Source: Bacteroidota bacterium
GTDB lineage: Bacteria; Bacteroidota; Bacteroidia; Bacteroidales; Prolixibacteraceae
Direction: 5' to 3'
Length of the DNA stretch: 49,993 nucleotides
Assembly: GCA_030684645.1 (NCBI GenBank)
Contig: JAUXUF010000354.1
Location: 1-49,993, forward strand
Shown here: piece after piece, positions 36,486 to 44,836 of the stretch
How positions within the stretch are numbered: position 1 is the first letter of the stretch
How the letters are laid out: each line of letters opens with the position of its first letter
Notes under the pieces: generated by a model
What the model was told of the DNA's origin: nothing
The model's database searches: none
What the model saw: the letters and a program-made list of their open reading frames with translations, nothing else
Position numbers and translations under genes: made by a program

Positions 36486-39197
36486 TTATTTTTCGTAATG
36501 CCTTTTGCGTTCAACATCTTCATTATCCAATGGCGGACCTTGTTCGATTTTTCGCCAGTCGATCGTTTTGTTGTATTTTTTCATCGCTTTTTCAGCATCA
36601 AATACACGCGAATCGTGCAATTCGAGCGTGTAAGGAGTATAATCAGGAATTGGTGTAAAAAAATCCTGAAGCAAAGAACCAGTCACATCAAACTGATTGA
36701 CGTAAGGAACATTCAGAATATTGTAAATGGTTTTCAGGATCGATCCAAAATTGGCGTGAGTATGAGAAACATATCCTTTTTTCACGTACGGGCCGGCCAT
36801 CATCAATACCGAGCGATGTGCATCAATATGATCTACCCCACCCTGCGGGTCATCTTCAGTAATAATAACCAGCATTTTTCCCCAGTATTTGGTTCGTGAC
36901 AGGAAATGTAAAATCCGCCCTACCGCTAAATCGTTATCCACCATAAACGACTGGGGATATGGATAACCATCTTCAGGACGAATTCCGGCTCCATGATCAT
37001 TGGGAACCTGCATCGTAATAAAAGAAGGTAGTTTTTCTTTTCCCTTGATCCACTTTTCAGTGAAATGTCTTTCGAACTGGTCCATCCGGTACTGATCAGG
37101 AATATTCATATTGAATCCGGCATAATCGTGACTGGTTCTGGTGAATAAGGCATTTTGCATGGGTACCATCACTCCATGCGCCGCTCCGGTATTGGTATCG
37201 TTCCATTCTTCGCGCTCGTGCCCTGCTTCGTTAGCCTCACCAAAATTGTAAAAGGAAACATTTTCCCTTTCAAGGGCTTCCCAGAGGCCACCGATTTCGG
37301 CATAATCTTCCGGATCGACACTTCCGATTGTGCAAGGGAAACGACGCCCCGGAGCTTTTGAAAAAATCATTTTGGTTTTTGAAACGCTTGCATTGGTTTC
37401 CACCCATTCGTTTGGTATCACACCCACCATCCAATGATGGCCATGAACGGAGGCATCACTGTCGCAGTAATAATTATCGGAAAACGAGAATTGTTGGGCA
37501 GCTTTAATATGGTTTGGACTAATCCGGAGATGGGGAAATTGTGATCTTTGCGGTTCAGGCAGGGTATATTCGTTGTTCACTCCAAACCGTGCCAGTGTGC
37601 TGTCGCCGGTAGCATTTTTAAGCTGTCCAAAAATTTCATCGTAGGTCCGGTTCTCCTTGGTAATGTAAACGACGTATTTGATAGGTGATTTCCGCAATCC
37701 AGGCAGGGCTGGCAAAGGATTTTTGCCATCATCAGTTACTTCAATACTTTTGAAAGTATTATCGATTGACTGTTTCGTATAAGCAGCTAATTGTCCGGCA
37801 TCAGGCATATTCACCTTCTGGAAAGTACCCAGTTGAATGTCGCCGACATAATATCCCTGAATTGGGGCTACAAAACCTTTACCGCCATTTGGTCCGGCAC
37901 CAAGTCCCCTGCAGGTAATTATATATATTTCCTTTTCATCTTTCGACAACAGAACCCTTGTTGCTCCCCATCCTGATGGAATTAATCCTTTCGTTATCCG
38001 CGACGAAACATCAATGACAGCAACAGCATTAAATCCCAATAAAGCTACATAAAGCGTCTTTTCATCTTTGCTTAATGTCAGGCCAAAAGGGAGTAAGCCG
38101 CGGTATTTATCTATCTTTTTATCAATCAGTATCGGAATATCGCCGATCAGCTTATGATTTTTGTAATCGATAATTGAAATATTGTCATTGGTCGCATTGG
38201 TCACGTATGCAAACTGTTTTCCAACGGCTACTGAATTCGGACTGGCGCCACCCACGACTTCAGCGCCTTCAATCATTTGCCCGATCTGATGACCTGTTTT
38301 GAACTTATCAATCACTTTATTCGATTGCAAATCGATGGTGAAAACACTCATGGCATCAGGATGCAGCGGACTTCCCAGACCGGGAACCTGGCGTCCTTCA
38401 ACGATGGTTCCGTTAATGGATTCAGGAGTATTATTCCCGTAAGGATGATGCGAAATCATCAACGAATCAATATTTTCAGGAGTAGCCCCTGTAATTAACG
38501 GATAGGAATACATGCCCACGTTGGCCACCAATGCGGTCTTTTTATCCGGACTTAGAGTTAATCCAAAAGGTTGGCGACCAACCAGAATGGAAGCTGTAAT
38601 TTTTCTGGTGGCCAGATCAATCCGAACCATCCTGAAATTAGCCCGATCCAATACCAGCAATTCATTTTTGGCATCATTCAGAACCAGGTCTGAAGTAAAA
38701 CTATCGTCATATTCCACACCATCAACAGTTCCGTTTAGCGAAATGGAATCGAGTCGTGCCAACTTTTCGATGTCATAAACAATCACTGCCCCATTGTCTC
38801 CGCCACTTAAATATACGGTCTTCGAATTCTCTGAAAAAGCAACACCTAAAAATGATCCTTTGGATAAAGGTGATTTTATTTTACCATCGTAACTTGGAAC
38901 CCGTGTAGCGCTTAGAGTCTGAAGATCAATAATGGTAAACACCCCGTTGTGCAGGGTTATCGATTTTTTACCATCGGGCGAGATGGCCATTCCGTAAGGA
39001 TCGTTGGTAATACGGATTAGCTGACCGGCAGGTGTAGCAAACCGTCCGCTGGGAAGAATGGTTGTTCCACCGATATTGATTTGGGTAAATTTATTTCCTG
39101 CGGGTACAGTGAGAATTTCGACTTTTTTTTGTGCCAGCAGATTCTGCCCGGCTGATACAAAAAGAACAACGATTAATAAGCGCAGGATATATTTCAT
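36486..39197 (-). CDS. YncE-type beta-propeller / phosphoesterase (PF04185-like) fusion, secreted
   Basis: Two-domain secreted protein. The start at 39197 (MKYILRLLIVVLFVSAGQNL, cleavage after LLAQ) gives the best signal; an ATG five codons upstream (39212) is possible. Residues about 25-490 form a YncE-like seven-bladed propeller with repeated phrases such as DPYGMAISPDGKKS, GRQPFGLTLSPDKKTALV, FGLTLSKDEKTLYVALLG. Residues about 510-850 are an alkaline-phosphatase-superfamily phosphoesterase: VVYITKENRTYDEIFG, GHHWMVGVIPNEW, VIITEDDPQGGVDHIDAHRS and THANFGSILKTIYNI. The 903-aa combination is a recognised fusion in Bacteroidota, of unknown substrate. It starts 17 bp after the GH16 stop, so the two are in one operon. 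Confidence 0.87.
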   Translation of the reverse strand: MKYILRLLIVVLFVSAGQNLLAQKKVEILTVPAGNKFTQINIGGTTILPSGRFATPAGQLIRITNDPYGMAISPDGKKSITLHNGVFTIIDLQTLSATRVPSYDGKIKSPLSKGSFLGVAFSENSKTVYLSGGDNGAVIVYDIEKLARLDSISLNGTVDGVEYDDSFTSDLVLNDAKNELLVLDRANFRMVRIDLATRKITASILVGRQPFGLTLSPDKKTALVANVGMYSYPLITGATPENIDSLMISHHPYGNNTPESINGTIVEGRQVPGLGSPLHPDAMSVFTIDLQSNKVIDKFKTGHQIGQMIEGAEVVGGASPNSVAVGKQFAYVTNATNDNISIIDYKNHKLIGDIPILIDKKIDKYRGLLPFGLTLSKDEKTLYVALLGFNAVAVIDVSSRITKGLIPSGWGATRVLLSKDEKEIYIITCRGLGAGPNGGKGFVAPIQGYYVGDIQLGTFQKVNMPDAGQLAAYTKQSIDNTFKSIEVTDDGKNPLPALPGLRKSPIKYVVYITKENRTYDEIFGQLKNATGDSTLARFGVNNEYTLPEPQRSQFPHLRISPNHIKAAQQFSFSDNYYCDSDASVHGHHWMVGVIPNEWVETNASVSKTKMIFSKAPGRRFPCTIGSVDPEDYAEIGGLWEALERENVSFYNFGEANEAGHEREEWNDTNTGAAHGVMVPMQNALFTRTSHDYAGFNMNIPDQYRMDQFERHFTEKWIKGKEKLPSFITMQVPNDHGAGIRPEDGYPYPQSFMVDNDLAVGRILHFLSRTKYWGKMLVIITEDDPQGGVDHIDAHRSVLMMAGPYVKKGYVSHTHANFGSILKTIYNILNVPYVNQFDVTGSLLQDFFTPIPDYTPYTLELHDSRVFDAEKAMKKYNKTIDWRKIEQGPPLDNEDVERKRHYEK

Positions 39198-39214
39198 TTT
39201 CTTAATTTTCATTT

Positions 39215-40003
39215 TTATTCTGAATTCATTTTCTTATAATACCTCACATAATCAACAACAAACACATCCGGGAAAATGCTTTTTGCAATTTCTTCTTTTT
39301 TTCCGGGATATTCCATGCTGAGGATCATATATTCATCGATATTTGAAATCCCGGTAGTTACTTCATAAAACCGATATCCATCGACATAAAAAATATATTT
39401 GTCCGGAAACCATTCCACACCAAAGGTATGAAAGCCTTCACCAACTCCTTTCAGGTAACTTTGCATACCATGTGTAGATTGCTGGTGTGGACCGTATGCC
39501 CAGTGAACATTGTGCGAAACAATGTCGGTCCCCAGTTTCCGGAAGCACTCCATAATATCGATTTCAGCACCAAAAACGGCAGGATCTTCACCCTGTGATA
39601 TTTTTGCTGACTGAATCCAGAACGCTCCCCACACTCCTCCCGGCGATTTCTGAACCTGGGCGCGGCATTCGTAATAACCATACTTCGACATAAATAAACC
39701 CTGGGTTCCAATTGCACTTCCCAACAGGCTGTCCCCTTTTTGCAAAGCATATAATTTAACGCAGCCATCTTCAACCTTTACAGCGTCTTTCGAAACGTAT
39801 GCAATTGCCCGGGGGCCAACACCGCGAACTCTCCATTTGGTTGAATCCAGTTTATTCCCATCAAATTCATCTTCCCAAAACAGTTTATAGCCCAACTCTT
39901 CAGGTGTATATTGTTTGTCAGACATAGGCCCTTGCGCAGGCCGTTGTGCCAAACCGATGTTTGTCAAAATAAATGCTGAAAGGACTAAAAACAGATGCTT
40001 CAT
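39215..40003 (-). CDS. GH16 family glycoside hydrolase, secreted
   Basis: Endo-acting retaining beta-glycanase of family GH16 (laminarinase, agarase, carrageenase or lichenase types). The ATG at 40003 gives the signal MKHLFLVLSAFILTNIGLAQ; a TTG at 40021 is less likely. The jelly-roll fold shows LFWEDEFDGNKLDSTKWRV, the sugar-site strand GVWGAFWIQS, the catalytic ExDxxE motif in GAEIDIMECF and HTFGVEWFPDKYIFYVDG. It consists of the catalytic domain only, 262 aa, a compact size. The subfamily cannot be settled by eye. It lies 17 bp upstream of the propeller-phosphoesterase gene, and palindromic repeat copy B occupies its leader. Confidence 0.91.
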   Translation of the reverse strand: MKHLFLVLSAFILTNIGLAQRPAQGPMSDKQYTPEELGYKLFWEDEFDGNKLDSTKWRVRGVGPRAIAYVSKDAVKVEDGCVKLYALQKGDSLLGSAIGTQGLFMSKYGYYECRAQVQKSPGGVWGAFWIQSAKISQGEDPAVFGAEIDIMECFRKLGTDIVSHNVHWAYGPHQQSTHGMQSYLKGVGEGFHTFGVEWFPDKYIFYVDGYRFYEVTTGISNIDEYMILSMEYPGKKEEIAKSIFPDVFVVDYVRYYKKMNSE

Positions 40004-40057
40004 TGCTGCAATAATAATCAATCAGGAATTTAGAGACAGTTTAAAATTCTATTTAAG

Positions 40058-40176
40058 GTTCCGTCAGGAATCAAAGGTCGGTAGAATTAAGAGAATATGC
40101 ATTCCTTTTGTCCCGTACGGGACAATACTAAAATCTATAATCATCATTTCTACCGACAGATTTTCCCTACGGGAAA
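40058..40176. repeat. Copy B of the dispersed nested inverted-repeat element
   Basis: Matches 3959-4077 in order and spacing. It has a decayed GTTCCGTCAGGAATC hairpin, outer arms GTCGGTAGAA (40077-40086) and TTCTACCGAC (40148-40157), the inner palindrome GTCCCGTACGGGAC (40110-40123) and the hairpin TTTCCC-TAC-GGGAAA (40162-40176). The outer-arm span is 81 bp here and 82 bp in copy A. The conserved arms and palindromes with diverged spacers indicate selection for, or recent mobility of, a folded element. It sits upstream of GH16. Confidence 0.82.
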
Positions 40177-40233
40177 TTTTAAACAGTCTCCAGAATAAAA
40201 AAAGGTTAATCAAATATCAATGACCTATTTTTC

Positions 40234-41613
40234 TTAATCCAACTGGATTATAAAAATCTGTTTTTTAGGTTCTCCACTACCTTCAACCGGAACAATCCGG
40301 TTAAATGCTATGGTTCTTCCATCGTTCGACCATACCAGGTTCGAGGGAGCTTCCAAAGTTTTATCAGTGAGCCTATGAAATCTTTTTTCAAAAGGAAGGG
40401 ATGAAACTTCGCATTGTACAATACTGTTATCCCAAACGTAAATGATAGACTTATTGTCTGGGCTCCACCGCACTCCACTTTGAACGCCGGAAGTATGTTC
40501 GGTAATTTGAATGGATTCTCCACCTGAAGGTGAAATCGCGAAAATTTGCTGGATACCATTTTGATCTTTGGCCTGATAAGAAATGAGTTTCCCGTCGGAA
40601 GAAGAGCGGACAACTCCGCCGCATCCCGGATATTTACTATTTGCCGTGAATGTCAACCTTCTCTGTACTGTTCCCTTCGGCGGCATGGGGAATGAATTGA
40701 GCGTTCCTTCAAGCGGCCCGTACTCACCAGGGACATTGATTGAATCAGGAATGTCAACTACAAAAAGTTCATCAACCGGTTTTCCATCCTTATCGCGAAC
40801 GCTACCGATGAAAGCCCTGGCAACCTGAATGGAACCATCAGGAATCACATATCCGCCAGTTCCGATCCAGCTGTCTGACGCCGCATTGCTAATTTCATCG
40901 CTTCCTGGTACAGGATTGGGAACTACCCTCACCACCACTGCACTTGACCAGGTTCCCTGAACATTTTCTCCGGCATTATCCTTATCAACCGCCAGCGGAT
41001 GTTGCTGGTTGGAAACAGCAACGGTCCTTAAATTCCATTTCACGCCGGTCGAATCTTCCAGTTTTTTCATGATCGCATCATTGTAAGTATAGCCAACCCA
41101 TTTGCCATCGCGACTCCATTCGTGACGGTGTGTTCCGCCACGCAATGCGCCGGGAGTAAATGGATAGGTTACATCTCTGGAATCCATATTGAGGACCACA
41201 TTGGGGTTATTATCTTTAACGATCACGCCCAAACGCCGCCACTGCTGATAAGGATTTTCTTCAGTACAGATGGGCAGCCCGTGAATAAAAACCACTTCAT
41301 TTTCAGTCGGATGATAGCTGACAGCGCCAGCGCCAGGCCCCCAATCCTTATTCTCCGGAATTCCAAAGAGAACCTGTGTTTCTCCGGTTTCAATGTTTAC
41401 CCGCTCAATAGAAGGACTTCCTCCGATTCCTCCAACTGCGGTTCGCGTATCGTAAACCAGCCATTTCCCATCAGGAGAAAAGTTATCGTTATTATCCAGA
41501 TCGTGGTTTTTCGAATTGTCAGTGGTAATCTGTATTTCTTTCATTTGTTTTTCGGTTGTTGTACAAGAACTTACGAGAAGTATTCCTGCAATGACAGCGT
41601 AATATATTTTCAT
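40234..41613 (-). CDS. DUF3748 (YidR-like) beta-propeller lipoprotein
   Basis: Lipoprotein (signal MKIYYAVIAGILLVSSC, Cys17) with a TolB/WD40-like propeller of the DUF3748 family, to which E. coli YidR belongs; the function of that family is not established. Diagnostic phrases are NDNFSPDGKWLVYDTRTAVG, GAVSYHPTENEVVFIHGLP, PYQQWRRLGV and the very characteristic FTPGALRGGTHRHEWSRDG, followed by GKWVGYTYND. At 459 aa it is full length. Its ATG (41611-41613) is directly adjacent to the stop of the decayed metallophosphoesterase (41614-41616), so it was the next cistron of that operon. It could read out or bind glycan at the cell surface, but no enzymatic motif is seen. Confidence 0.88.
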   Translation of the reverse strand: MKIYYAVIAGILLVSSCTTTEKQMKEIQITTDNSKNHDLDNNDNFSPDGKWLVYDTRTAVGGIGGSPSIERVNIETGETQVLFGIPENKDWGPGAGAVSYHPTENEVVFIHGLPICTEENPYQQWRRLGVIVKDNNPNVVLNMDSRDVTYPFTPGALRGGTHRHEWSRDGKWVGYTYNDAIMKKLEDSTGVKWNLRTVAVSNQQHPLAVDKDNAGENVQGTWSSAVVVRVVPNPVPGSDEISNAASDSWIGTGGYVIPDGSIQVARAFIGSVRDKDGKPVDELFVVDIPDSINVPGEYGPLEGTLNSFPMPPKGTVQRRLTFTANSKYPGCGGVVRSSSDGKLISYQAKDQNGIQQIFAISPSGGESIQITEHTSGVQSGVRWSPDNKSIIYVWDNSIVQCEVSSLPFEKRFHRLTDKTLEAPSNLVWSNDGRTIAFNRIVPVEGSGEPKKQIFIIQLD

Positions 41614-41965
41614 TTATTTCAGATTAAATTTTAAAGTTCGTTTCGAAATTTCAGGCCTGATGTATTTTTTCATGCTTTCCGGATATCCAAGTTCGAATGG
41701 TGATGGTCCGACCCATTCTGATTTTTTACCCGCTATTATCGAATTTTTCAGAAGCTTCGGCAAAATCGCCCAGTTCAATAATAAAGTCAGGCTTTTCAGC
41801 TTTCATCTGATCCATGAAGGTAGTAATGCGGAAGTCAGCATCATGCATGGTCGGCAGGTGGACATCGGTACAGATACCTATTTTTATCTGACTGTATTTC
41901 TTGTGCGAATAACCTGGAATAAGAAGGATTAATAGTATTAATGCAGTTAAACTCAGGGATTTCAT
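41614..41965 (-). pseudogene. Metallophosphoesterase gene with large internal deletion
   Basis: From the ATG at 41965 the frame encodes a signal peptide and the start of a calcineurin-like metallophosphoesterase: IKIGICTDVHLPTMHDADFR and IIELGDFAEASEK with the first metal motif (DxH, GDF for GDxxD). It stops at 41726-41728 after 79 residues. In another frame, bases 41614 to about 41765 read SIIAGKKSEWVGPSPFELGY and PESMKKYIRPEISKRTLKF, which I recognise as the C-terminal tail of the same family. The middle (roughly 200 residues by family length) and the remaining metal ligands are missing and the frame is shifted, so the gene is inactive. The final stop abuts the DUF3748 ATG. Confidence 0.75.
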
Positions 41966-41973
41966 TACTGGAA

Positions 41974-42236
41974 TTATTGGTTTATCAATTCATTTACAGG
42001 CATTTCACCGTAGCTGGCCAAGATGGTAGAATACAGATTCTGACATGATTTAAAATTAGACTTGCCTGCCTCCAAATACTTCAGTTATTTTGGAAAATGC
42101 GCATTAAATATTAACCTATAAAAGGCTTTCCGGAGAACAAGTTTATTGATTTTCTGTCTTCAGTCATAATTCTTCCTGCCTTCCCGGACCATACCGGATA
42201 CATCTTTTCAAATACTGGCTGATATAAAGGGTGCAT
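41974..42236 (-). pseudogene. Eroded unidentified coding fragments upstream of the metallophosphoesterase remnant
   Basis: The 495-bp gap 41966-42460 holds no intact gene but shows coding-like minus-strand scraps. One spans 42084 to the stop 41974-41976 and reads YLEAGKSNFKSCQNLYSTIL then ASYGEMPVNELINQ, ending 8 bp before the metallophosphoesterase ATG, as expected for the 3' end of a preceding cistron. Another is an ATG-initiated 41-codon frame, 42236-42111, reading MHPLYQPVFEKMYPVWSGKA then GRIMTEDRKSINLFSGKPFI. A third lies around 42290-42360 (KGFSDVGARAEQFQEYL). I cannot name the family; separate frames and stops indicate decay. Confidence 0.4.
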
Positions 42237-42460
42237 TGTCAATGATCAGAATTTACTGTCCGACTAAATGCTGAGATATTCCTGAAATTGTTCAGCTCTT
42301 GCACCTACATCAGAAAAGCCTTTGAATAATTGTTTTCATTGGTCTTTTTCTCATGTTGATCAGTAATCAATTAATAATGGTCAAAATACATGTAATTTTT
42401 CCTGCCTGAAATGGCTAAATTTACATTGAAACCTAAGCAAAATTACGATACCCATATTCT

Positions 42461-44737
42461 ATGAAGCAAAACAGACTCATCAAACAGTTGCTTTTTGTGG
42501 TCATACTATCCATATCCGCTTGCCATGCCCCGGATTTTTTAACCAGACAAACGACCCATCCGGCCTTGCAATCCCATGCGATTCCTTCCGGACTAGGTGT
42601 AAATATTCATTTTTTTAAAGGAAATGAAAAAGACTATTCGATGATTTCCGAATCAGGATTAGATATGGTCCGCATGGATGCTTTATGGGAAACTATTGAA
42701 AAAAAGCCTGGTGTTTACGATTTCAGCAAGATGGATCGACTGGTAAACGATCTTGAAAAGAACAAGCTTCGCCTGTTGTGCATTTTATGTTACGGCAATC
42801 CGCTTTATGACAACGGATTGGCACCTCACACGTCTATAGGCCGTGCTGCCTATGCCAGTTTTTGTGAAGCGCTGGTTGGTCATTTTGCCGGCAAAGGGAT
42901 CATCTGGGAACTTTGGAACGAACCAAATTCCGATAAGTTCTGGCCGCCCAAATCAAACATTCCGGATTATATGACTTGGTGCAAAACAGTAGTTCCTGCA
43001 ATCCGCAAGGCCGATCCGCAAGCCTGTATCGTTGCCCCGGCTACATCCGATTTCGATATTCCATTTGTTGAAGCCTGTTTCGAAAACGGCTTGCTCGAAT
43101 TGGTTGATGGTATTTCAGTTCATCCATACCGCAATCCCAAACGTGGGCCTGAAACCACCTGCGATGAATATGAAAACCTGAAAGTGCTGATCGATTTTTA
43201 CAAACCTGCCGGAAAAAACATCCCGATTATCAGCGGTGAATGGGGATACTCCAGCTTTTTCGTTTCTGATGAGTTGCAGGGCAAATATCTTTCAAGGCAA
43301 TGGCTCAGCAACATGGCTTCCGGAATTCCGGTCAGTATATGGTACGACTGGCACGACGATGGCCCCGATTCGTTAAATGCAGAGCACAATTTTGGCACGG
43401 TTACAGTTGAATATGAACCGAAACCTGCCTTTACAGCTATGAAAACGTTGATTAATCAGCTGCGTGGATATCATTTTACAGAGCGATTGGCGACTGGAAA
43501 TGACGATGATCAGGCCCTGCTCTTTTCGGATGGTACGCATTTTAAACTGGCACTCTGGACATCAGGTTCAACTCACAATTTCATTCCTGAAGAAGGAATG
43601 AAAATAAGCGATTTGGTTACCTCTGCCGGAAATTCCATTCAGGCAAACACAAACTTCAGCATACCTGTTAACGATTCGCCCATCTATGCCAATATCGAAG
43701 AACCTGTTCCTGCCTACCTGATGATGCTCGAAACGGCAAATTCGTTAAGCCTGAACGAAAGGATTGAAGCGGTTCAGTTTATTTCGGGCCAATCAAAATC
43801 GGAGAGCAATTTCTCCGGATCGTTAAAGAAAATTCAGGAAAAAGGCACAAAACCTGAACGAATGGCGGCTTGGCAAATTCTGACCAAACTGGCACAATCT
43901 GCCGAAAGAACATCTTCCGGTCCAATAGAACTGTATTATAAAATTCTGGACAGCGATGCGCCCGACCGATCAAAAAAACAGGCACTTTACCATTTGTCCG
44001 TCATTGGTTCAGAAGAATCAGCCCCGACAGTCGAACCTTTTCTTCATAAACCGGAGTTTTCAGCTTCAGCCAGTGTATATTACATGCAGTTAGCCTACCA
44101 ATTTGCCGGAAATAAGAAGTTTCAGGAAGCACTGGATGCTCTGTATAAAGGAACAAAAGCAACTGGATTGAGGTATGGAGCCGAACGAGCCCTGAGAAAA
44201 ATGGAAGAAATGGGCTGGAAAGATTCCATCAACCGGAAAGAAATGGCCCGGCAAAATGGATTTATAAACAGCTGGAACCTGGCAGGCCCTTTCCCCAACG
44301 ATGAAACATCTGAAAAACACACAGCCTGGTTTCCTGAGAAAGGCTTCGATCCTGCACAATCCCGGCAATTCGGAGATTATACTGCCAAATGTATCAAGGT
44401 AGATGTGGATAATATCTGGGGCATTGTTCCCCTGGCAAAAATGTTTGGCAGAAACAAATTATCGATGTATGCCTACCAGGAGATTGAAATTGATAATGAT
44501 ACCGAAGCCATTTTTAAAGTCGGGAGTAACGATGGTGTAATTTGCCGGGTAAATGGCGAAGTGGTGCATGAAAACATTGTTGATCGTGCCTTGACGATTG
44601 ATGAAGATGTATTTAATGTCAAGCTCCGGAAAGGAAAAAATCTGGCGCTTTTGACAATTCTGAACAGCGGGGGAAATTGGGAATTCTGCCTGCGGATATG
44701 CGACAGGAATGGAATGCCCTTAAAAACCATTCATTGA
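42461..44737 (+). CDS. GH39-like clan GH-A glycoside hydrolase lipoprotein with C-terminal helical and sandwich regions
   Basis: Lipoprotein (signal to ILSISAC, Cys21) with a TIM barrel (about 45-345) of clan GH-A. The acid/base Glu154 is in WELWNEPNSD and the nucleophile Glu260 in IISGEWGYSS, a GH39-like arrangement, with DGISVHPYRNPKRGP between them. A beta-sandwich (about 350-435) follows as in GH39. Residues about 440-610 are helical and repeat-like (HEAT-like look, such as RMAAWQILTKLAQSAE), then a C-terminal domain (INSWNLAGPFPNDE, about 610-758) looks like a sandwich with AIFKVGSNDGVICRVNGEVV. The family label is by motif; beta-xylosidase or another activity is possible. It begins an operon with the second GH172 gene. 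Confidence 0.83.
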   Translation: MKQNRLIKQLLFVVILSISACHAPDFLTRQTTHPALQSHAIPSGLGVNIHFFKGNEKDYSMISESGLDMVRMDALWETIEKKPGVYDFSKMDRLVNDLEKNKLRLLCILCYGNPLYDNGLAPHTSIGRAAYASFCEALVGHFAGKGIIWELWNEPNSDKFWPPKSNIPDYMTWCKTVVPAIRKADPQACIVAPATSDFDIPFVEACFENGLLELVDGISVHPYRNPKRGPETTCDEYENLKVLIDFYKPAGKNIPIISGEWGYSSFFVSDELQGKYLSRQWLSNMASGIPVSIWYDWHDDGPDSLNAEHNFGTVTVEYEPKPAFTAMKTLINQLRGYHFTERLATGNDDDQALLFSDGTHFKLALWTSGSTHNFIPEEGMKISDLVTSAGNSIQANTNFSIPVNDSPIYANIEEPVPAYLMMLETANSLSLNERIEAVQFISGQSKSESNFSGSLKKIQEKGTKPERMAAWQILTKLAQSAERTSSGPIELYYKILDSDAPDRSKKQALYHLSVIGSEESAPTVEPFLHKPEFSASASVYYMQLAYQFAGNKKFQEALDALYKGTKATGLRYGAERALRKMEEMGWKDSINRKEMARQNGFINSWNLAGPFPNDETSEKHTAWFPEKGFDPAQSRQFGDYTAKCIKVDVDNIWGIVPLAKMFGRNKLSMYAYQEIEIDNDTEAIFKVGSNDGVICRVNGEVVHENIVDRALTIDEDVFNVKLRKGKNLALLTILNSGGNWEFCLRICDRNGMPLKTIH

Positions 44738-44836
44738 TTGCTATGTGACTGTTCAAATTTATTTGTAGATTTCACTTTTCCTGACTCACACCTGATCTCA
44801 AAAAAATTAGTTACTGAATGTATAAAACTTAAAACT

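Noticed and set aside
41660-41932. 90-codon plus-strand frame in the metallophosphoesterase remnant
   Set aside because: Antisense to recognisable metallophosphoesterase sequence; no independent evidence.
44738-44836. 33-codon N-terminal extension of the second GH172 protein
   Set aside because: It has no signal features, while the ATG at 44837 gives a typical lipoprotein signal ending in WGC.
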